Assembly: GCA_025774805.1 (NCBI GenBank)
Contig: JALGZR010000145.1
Coordinates: 1 to 5,223, forward strand
Origin: a bacterium
GTDB lineage: Bacteria; ARS69
Length of the DNA: 5,223 nucleotides
Direction of reading: 5' to 3'
Position numbers and translations under genes: made by a program. Under the pieces are notes generated by a model, which saw only the letters and a program-made list of their open reading frames with translations, was not told the DNA's origin and ran no database searches. Shown here piece after piece: positions 1 to 3,538 of the stretch. Every line of letters begins with the position of its first letter. Position 1 is the first letter of the stretch.

Positions 1-147
1 GCCGTGCGAGAGGCGGGAATCCACCGCTTCGAGTGGGACGGAAGGGACGACGCCGGACGGCGCCTCTCCTCCGGTCTCTACTTCGTCCGGGTGACGGCGG
101 CAGAGAGGCACACCGTCGAGAAGATCGTTCTCCTGCGGACGAGGTGA
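1..147 (+). CDS. C-terminal end of a secreted protein with a FlgD-like Ig domain (5' truncated)
   Basis: The frame is open from the left edge to a TGA at 145-147, giving 48 residues. They read as the last strands of a FlgD-like Ig/C-terminal sorting domain: a WDGRD turn (residues 12-16), a G-R-R-L-S-S-G-L-Y-F strand and a basic end (LLRTR). The same motif order closes the deiminase encoded on the opposite strand (WDGRD, then SGVYYFRL, then a basic end). Such tails sit at the ends of exported proteins in FCB-group bacteria, where they are thought to serve sorting or surface attachment. The main domain lies outside the window, so the enzyme or structural role cannot be told. The gene converges on the deiminase gene, with 53 nt between the two stop codons and a shared hairpin in that gap. 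Confidence 0.8.
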   Translation, partial: AVREAGIHRFEWDGRDDAGRRLSSGLYFVRVTAAERHTVEKIVLLRTR

Positions 148-153
148 GGGGAA

Positions 154-194
154 CCCCCGGTCGTGGTCCGGTTCGCCCGGACCGCGACCGGGGG
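154..194. terminator. GC-rich hairpin between convergent genes, probable bidirectional terminator
   Basis: The arm at 154-163 (CCCCCGGTCG) pairs perfectly with 185-194 (CGACCGGGGG). Positions 164 and 184 give a U-G wobble in RNA, and 165-171 (GGTCCGG) pairs with 177-183 (CCGGACC). This leaves a 5-nt loop (TTCGC) on an 18-pair stem. It fills the 53-nt gap between two facing stop codons, the usual place for a shared terminator. Neither side has a clear U-tract, so it may act as a U-less hairpin terminator, as a block to antisense read-through, or as a 3'-end stabiliser. The pairing is seen in the sequence; the function is inferred from position. Confidence 0.65.
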
Positions 195-200
195 AGCAAG

Positions 201-1994
201 CTACCGCGTCAGCACGACCGGCCGGGTGTGGACGATGCCCGCCGCCCGGAGACGGAAGTAGTAGACCCCGGAGGGCACCCGGCGGCCGGTCTCGTCGCGG
301 CCGTCCCACTCGATCTCGTGCAGTCCGGAGTCGCGGCGCTCCGCGAGCAAGTGCCGCACCCGCCTTCCGGCGACGTCGTACACCGCGAGCTCGACCCGGT
401 CCGGGTGCTTCAGCTCGAACGAGAAGCGCGTTCGGTCCAGGAACGGATTCGGGAACGCCAGCGGCGCCCGGCCGTCGGCGACGCGATCGCCCACTCCGGT
501 GCCCGAGGGGAGGAGCGTGAAGGTGTGCCAGGCGTCGGGCGCCACCCGCGGGGAGCCCTCCTCGCGTCCCGACCGGTCCGAGGCGAGGACGTAGTAGTCC
601 GCGATCGCCTCCACGGAGGAGGCGGGGATCATCGCCTCGTATTCGTCCCCCCCCACCGCCGACATCCCGAGCGCCGTCCAGGAGCCCCCGTCGAGCCGGT
701 AGTGGAGGTCGACGGACGCGATTCCCTGGAGACTCCGGTCGTCGACGAGGGCGCGGATGACCACCGGTCCGGCGACGTCGCCCACCACGGGGACGTGGGC
801 CACCCGCAGCATGCCGGCGTCCATCACCCCCTTCGCCCGGCAGTGGAGGGCGTCGTCGGTGAGCCAACCGCCGTAGGCGTACCCCCGGACGATGTAGCCG
901 GGAGCCGCCGCCCGGTAGACGTCGAGGGCCGCGCTGTCGCCGGTGGCGTTGCTGAACATCGGGACGTAGATCCCGTCGTTCACGAACAGGCTATTCGTGT
1001 AGGACGCGGGCTCTCCTCCTCCGATGTTCTGGCAGTAGACCCGGACGACCTCGTACGGGCGGCCCGTCGAGGCGAGGAGCGAGGCGATCAGCGTGGCCCG
1101 CTGCTCCAGGTTCGAGTAGGTGTAGTGGGAGGGCCAGACCTCTTTGATCAGCACGGTCTCCTCGTCGAGGAACTTCGCCCACGTGTCGATGTGGTGGATT
1201 CCCCCGCTGGAGATGTCGTCGATCACCCGGTAGTCCGTGATCCCGTAGTAGTCGAACATGAGCTGGTCGACCTGCGCGGGCGTCATCCCGTTGTGGGCCA
1301 GGGCCTCGTCGTAGACGAGATCCGTCGACATGGCGAAGTGCGCGCCGTCGCACATGTAGTTCCCGCCGGTGTGCCACATGTCGTGCTCGAAGACCGGAAT
1401 GCCGTACTCCGCGCCGAACTCCGACGGGATCCGGTCGTCGTTCGGCCGCCACGGCCGGTTGTACACGTGGTCGATGATTCCCAGGTCGCCGTTGCCGTCG
1501 AAGACGAACCACGGGCCGTAGTCCCGGACCCAGATCGTGTCGTTCGGCTTCACGAGCCAGTCGACCATCGTCGTGTCCACTCCGCCGGCGGCGAGGTTGC
1601 TCTTCGCCTGGTTCAGGTAGCCCGAGGAGACGATCACGTGCAGGGTCACGACGTCGTCCAGGTCGCGCAGCAGCGAGTAGGGGACCCCGAGGGGGTAGCG
1701 AACGAGGACGCCGGTGACCGGCTCCCACTCCGCGCAGTTCCGGACGGGGGCGGTCGGCGGGGGATCCGCGCGCAGTCCGCGCGGATCGATCGGGCGCCCG
1801 CCGCTCTCCAGCAGACGGTCCCGCTCGAGCCGGGTCTCGTGGTGCGGGATCAGCTCCTCGAGCCCGTCCACGTCCCACTCGGCGAGCGCGGGCGGAGCCG
1901 CCGCGGCGAGGAGAAGGGCGACGAACGGAGACGGGAGACGGGTGGCGCGCCGAAGGGCTCGGAGAGCGCGACGGTTTCGGGGAGAGTGCGGCAT
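201..1994 (-). CDS. Secreted peptidylarginine deiminase-like protein (PAD_porph family) with Ig-like and FlgD-like C-terminal domains
   Basis: Predicted 597-residue exported guanidine-modifying hydrolase, probably converting arginine in peptides or proteins to citrulline. Residues 1-38 are a signal peptide: Arg-rich n-region, FVALLLAAAAPP core, ALA cleavage site before EW. The catalytic domain spans about 84-400. Its motifs are WVRDYGPW (155-162, candidate Asp158), GGNY (210-213), HID (268-270, His268 and Asp270), YTNS (332-335) and ALHCR (382-386, candidate nucleophile Cys385). The spacing (110 and 115 residues) is close to that I recall for P. gingivalis PPAD (Asp130, His236, Asp238, Cys351). 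Agmatine deiminases instead carry a GGG-x-IHC type nucleophile motif. An Ig/FN3-like domain (about 405-492) and a FlgD-like domain (about 511-597: PNPF, VYDVAGR, WDGRD, SGVYYFRL) follow, as in PPAD. The ATG at 1994 is chosen because AGGGAG lies 6 nt upstream and the signal peptide then starts well; an in-frame ATG at 2024 would add 10 residues but has no spaced ribosome site. Substrate is inferred: free arginine derivatives or agmatine are not excluded. Confidence 0.88.
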   Translation of the reverse strand: MPHSPRNRRALRALRRATRLPSPFVALLLAAAAPPALAEWDVDGLEELIPHHETRLERDRLLESGGRPIDPRGLRADPPPTAPVRNCAEWEPVTGVLVRYPLGVPYSLLRDLDDVVTLHVIVSSGYLNQAKSNLAAGGVDTTMVDWLVKPNDTIWVRDYGPWFVFDGNGDLGIIDHVYNRPWRPNDDRIPSEFGAEYGIPVFEHDMWHTGGNYMCDGAHFAMSTDLVYDEALAHNGMTPAQVDQLMFDYYGITDYRVIDDISSGGIHHIDTWAKFLDEETVLIKEVWPSHYTYSNLEQRATLIASLLASTGRPYEVVRVYCQNIGGGEPASYTNSLFVNDGIYVPMFSNATGDSAALDVYRAAAPGYIVRGYAYGGWLTDDALHCRAKGVMDAGMLRVAHVPVVGDVAGPVVIRALVDDRSLQGIASVDLHYRLDGGSWTALGMSAVGGDEYEAMIPASSVEAIADYYVLASDRSGREEGSPRVAPDAWHTFTLLPSGTGVGDRVADGRAPLAFPNPFLDRTRFSFELKHPDRVELAVYDVAGRRVRHLLAERRDSGLHEIEWDGRDETGRRVPSGVYYFRLRAAGIVHTRPVVLTR

Positions 1995-2010
1995 GGGGAG
2001 CTCCCTGTCC
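1995..2010 (-). promoter_or_regulatory. Ribosome binding site deciding the deiminase start
   Basis: On the minus strand the bases before the ATG at 1994 read GGACAGGGAGCTCCCC. AGGGAG is a good Shine-Dalgarno match with a 6-nt spacer. The site includes a 10-bp palindrome (GGGAGCTCCC), so it could fold and partly hide itself. The in-frame ATG 30 nt upstream has only GAG directly adjacent. This favours the shorter protein. Confidence 0.6.
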
Positions 2011-2020
2011 GATGAGGGGT

Positions 2021-2034
2021 CCATCTCGAGATGG
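2021..2034. repeat. 14-bp perfect palindrome in the deiminase leader
   Basis: CCATCTCGAGATGG equals its own reverse complement across all 14 bases; the flanking pair (2020/2035) no longer matches. It lies in the predicted 5' leader of the deiminase mRNA, 27 nt upstream of the favoured start codon, and contains the alternative ATG at 2024. It could be an operator for a dimeric regulator. As RNA it would leave little or no loop, so a DNA-binding role is more natural than a hairpin. Only the symmetry is seen; the role is inferred. Confidence 0.4.
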
Positions 2035-2114
2035 CCGGGAGAGGGCCGGCGCGGTGCGGATCGATTCCGGAGCCGATTCCCGCCGGCGATCGCTCATCGA
2101 TCCCCGGGGCGATC

Positions 2115-2127
2115 TCGAATCGTTCGA
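2115..2127. repeat. Dyad TCGAA-TCG-TTCGA over the deiminase transcription start
   Basis: Two 5-bp arms (2115-2119 and 2123-2127) surround a 3-bp centre. The dyad touches the last base of the -10 element and covers the predicted +1 (about 2120). That is a typical position for a repressor operator. It resembles but does not match the Gram-positive-type LexA box CGAAC-N4-GTTCG, because the arms and spacing differ. Regulatory function is inferred from position only. Confidence 0.3.
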
Positions 2128-2155
2128 TTATACCAGCGGCGAGCGGCAGGGACGA
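2127..2155 (-). promoter_or_regulatory. Promoter with a perfect extended -10 for the deiminase gene
   Basis: The minus strand reads TGGTATAAT over 2135-2127: a perfect TATAAT hexamer with the TG extension, conspicuous in GC-rich DNA. At a 17-bp spacing the -35 position (2155-2150) reads TCGTCC, only three matches to TTGACA. A weak -35 is usual for extended -10 promoters and for activator-dependent ones. The predicted +1 is an A at about 2120, giving a leader of about 126 nt before the ATG at 1994. Because this promoter lies between the YkgJ-type gene and the deiminase gene, the deiminase need not depend on upstream transcription. Confidence 0.6.
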
Positions 2156-2168
2156 ACCGGGGGATCGG

Positions 2169-2201
2169 GTCGATCAGACGTCGATCAGACGTCGATCAGA
2201 C
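2169..2201. repeat. Three tandem 11-bp direct repeats (GTCGATCAGAC)
   Basis: Perfect copies occupy 2169-2179, 2180-2190 and 2191-2201, followed by a partial fourth (GTCG, 2202-2205). The period is close to one helical turn, so a bound protein would contact the same DNA face. The array lies at about -49 to -81 from the predicted deiminase transcription start, where class I activators bind. Direct repeats with 11-bp phasing are typical of OmpR/PhoB-type response regulators. The array also holds the stop codon of the YkgJ-type gene; since 11 is not a multiple of three, its three TGA triplets on the minus strand fall in all three frames. It could instead be a chance tandem duplication or replication slippage product. 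Confidence 0.6.
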
Positions 2202-2858
2202 GTCGGGGCACTCTTCGGGCGGCGGAAGGAAGCGATCGAAGCCGATCTTCCGGAGCTTGTCGAGGCAGTCGGGAAGAAGCATCGCGTCCTCGAACGACAC
2301 GTTCTCGTCTTCGACCGCGTCCCGGACCATTTGCAGGACCATGGCCTCGGCCTCCGGATCGGTCCGCTCCTCGGTAGGGCAGGGGGACCACCGGAGGTAC
2401 TCGGCGAAGGGCTTCTCCGACTTCTTCTTCTTGCGGTAGTCGACCTCGTACGGGAAGCGGCGGCAGATGGTGGGACGGACGCCGTACTCGACGCACCGCT
2501 TCGTCGCGGGGTCGTAGAAGACGCAGTTGCCCCGCTTCTTCGCCAGGCGGGGCATCCGGTCGATCGCCGTCGTGTACTTTCCCTTCCTCTTCTTGAACGT
2601 GAAGGTGCCGACGATCAGATCCCCGTATCCGCTGTCGACGAGGTGCGCGATGTCCCGCAGCGAGAGGAGGATCCCCGATCCCGGATCCTCGTGGACGCAG
2701 CAGCTCGTGGTGCAGGTCTGGCAGTCGGGAATCACGTAGGAGCCGTTCGTCGAGCGCAACGGAACGTCCGCCGGGTCGAGCACGTCCCGGGAGTCGATCT
2801 CCTTCGCGGCCAGCCGAAGAAGCTTCTTCGTGAGCTTGCCTCGTTTTCGCGTGTCCAC
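2196..2858 (-). CDS. YkgJ-family cysteine-cluster protein (putative Zn/Fe-chelating)
   Basis: Predicted 220-residue soluble protein of the YkgJ/UPF0153 family (Pfam CxxCxxxCC, putative zinc- or iron-chelating). The cluster is C46-x2-C49-x3-CC53-54. It is followed by the family's second block: C112 (GNCVFY), C122 (KRCVEYGVRP) and C132 (ICRRFPY). C160, C198 and C207 add possible ligands. A basic N-terminus and a KKKKS run (143-147) are present; there is no signal peptide or membrane segment. The family's biochemical function is poorly known; some members are annotated as Fe-S oxidoreductases, and FliB-type methylases share a similar cluster. The GTG at 2858 is chosen because AAGGAAGGA lies 9 nt upstream. 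An in-frame ATG at 2954 would add 32 low-complexity residues and has no ribosome site. The gene diverges from the Nudix gene across a 180-nt gap. The stop codon lies inside the third 11-bp repeat. Confidence 0.87.
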   Translation of the reverse strand: MDTRKRGKLTKKLLRLAAKEIDSRDVLDPADVPLRSTNGSYVIPDCQTCTTSCCVHEDPGSGILLSLRDIAHLVDSGYGDLIVGTFTFKKRKGKYTTAIDRMPRLAKKRGNCVFYDPATKRCVEYGVRPTICRRFPYEVDYRKKKKSEKPFAEYLRWSPCPTEERTDPEAEAMVLQMVRDAVEDENVSFEDAMLLPDCLDKLRKIGFDRFLPPPEECPDV

Positions 2859-2867
2859 GTAAGTCTG

Positions 2868-2876
2868 TCCTTCCTT
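2868..2876 (-). promoter_or_regulatory. Shine-Dalgarno site selecting the GTG start of the YkgJ-type gene
   Basis: AAGGAAGGA on the minus strand, a strong anti-16S match, ends 9 nt before the GTG at 2858-2856. It is the best ribosome site in the window and fixes a non-ATG start. I see no convincing -10/-35 pair for this gene in the GC-rich stretch upstream of it. Confidence 0.65.
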
Positions 2877-2960
2877 CGCAAGGCCCGAAGAGCGAGACGG
2901 CCCGGCGGTCTCGCCCGGCCCGCGGCCTCGAGCCGCCGGTGTCGGGGAGCGCATCGGCCG

Positions 2961-2989
2961 GGGACACCGTGGGGGATTTCTGCTAACCT
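2961..2989 (+). promoter_or_regulatory. Candidate promoter for the Nudix gene
   Basis: GGGACA (2961-2966, four matches to TTGACA) is followed 17 bp later by TAACCT (2984-2989), which keeps the key first T, second A and last T of TATAAT. A TG extension sits at 2981-2982. This predicts a start near 2996 and a leader of about 43 nt before the Nudix ATG. It lies in the gap between divergent genes, where a promoter is expected. The match is moderate. Confidence 0.4.
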
Positions 2990-3038
2990 CGCCCGGGAGG
3001 TCAGTCCCTCCGAAGCATCGGATTCTCGGGAGAAACCC

Positions 3039-3491
3039 ATGGATCGGCAACTCGAAACTTCCTCGGGCGGCGTGATTTACCGGCGCTCGCCCGAAGGGGT
3101 CGAGGTCGCCCTGACACAGACCAGCCGGGGCGCCATGTGGTGTCTGCCCAAGGGTCGAGTCGAGGAGGAGGAGACGATCGAGGAGGCGGCCCTGCGGGAG
3201 GTGAAGGAGGAGACCGGCCTGACGGGGGCGATCCGGCAGCCCCTCCGCCCGATCGAGTACCGCTACACGGCCCGCGACGCGAACGGAGAGCGCACCCCGA
3301 TCAAGAAGACGGTCCACTTCTTCCTCATGGAGTATCGAGACGGGTCCACCGCCGACCACGACACCGAGGTGGTCGACGTCCGGTGGTTTCCCCTCGACGT
3401 GGCCGGCCGGCTCCTCCACCACCCCGGAGAACGGGACGTGCTCGTTCTGGCCAAACGGGCGCTGAACGCGGACGCCTCCGGGCCGAGCTGA
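3039..3491 (+). CDS. Nudix hydrolase, probably diadenosine polyphosphate or (d)NTP type
   Basis: A compact 150-residue Nudix protein. The Nudix box is complete at 39-61 and fits Gx5Ex7REUxEExGU: Gly39, Glu45, Arg53-Glu54, Glu57-Glu58, Gly60, Leu61, with the catalytic metal-binding glutamates in REVKEE. The lead-in WCLPKGR (34-40), the start TSSGGVIYR (7-15) and the later strand KKTVHFFLMEY (89-99) with VRWFPLD (114-120) resemble short Ap4A/Ap6A hydrolases such as Thermus Ndx1 more than 8-oxo-dGTP MutT. Such enzymes clear alarmone-like dinucleoside polyphosphates in the cytoplasm. The ATG is supported by GGGAG at 3028-3032, 6 nt upstream. A membrane glycosyltransferase-like gene starts 47 nt after the stop on the same strand with no terminator visible between, so the two are probably co-transcribed. 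Family is certain; substrate is inferred. Confidence 0.93.
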   Translation: MDRQLETSSGGVIYRRSPEGVEVALTQTSRGAMWCLPKGRVEEEETIEEAALREVKEETGLTGAIRQPLRPIEYRYTARDANGERTPIKKTVHFFLMEYRDGSTADHDTEVVDVRWFPLDVAGRLLHHPGERDVLVLAKRALNADASGPS

Positions 3492-3538
3492 GCCCTTTCC
3501 CCGCCTTCCCCGACCGCGAGCCGGGTCCGGGAGCCGAT

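Noticed and set aside
33-2015. Long plus-strand open frame opposite the deiminase gene
   Set aside because: Its translation is Arg/Val/Asp/His-rich low complexity with no domain, and it lies antisense to a gene with clear catalytic motifs. Long antisense frames are expected in DNA this GC-rich.
991-2097. Second minus-strand frame overlapping the deiminase
   Set aside because: Arg/Pro/Ala-rich shifted-frame reading of the deiminase gene; no recognisable motif.
1995-2120. Riboswitch in the 126-nt deiminase leader
   Set aside because: The length would allow one, but I recognise no conserved aptamer core, only palindromic segments.
2169-2205. CRISPR-like array
   Set aside because: The units are only 11 bp, directly abutting with no spacers.
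2892-2914. Hairpin GCGAGAC / GTCTCGC upstream of the YkgJ-type ribosome site
   Set aside because: Seven pairs with a 9-nt loop in very GC-rich DNA; common by chance, with no U-tract, so not called as a terminator or riboswitch.
2031-3038. N-terminal extension of the Nudix frame
   Set aside because: The frame is open upstream, but it runs antisense through the YkgJ-type gene and the residues are unlike any Nudix lead domain. The ATG at 3039 has GGGAG 6 nt upstream and begins just before the first Nudix strand.
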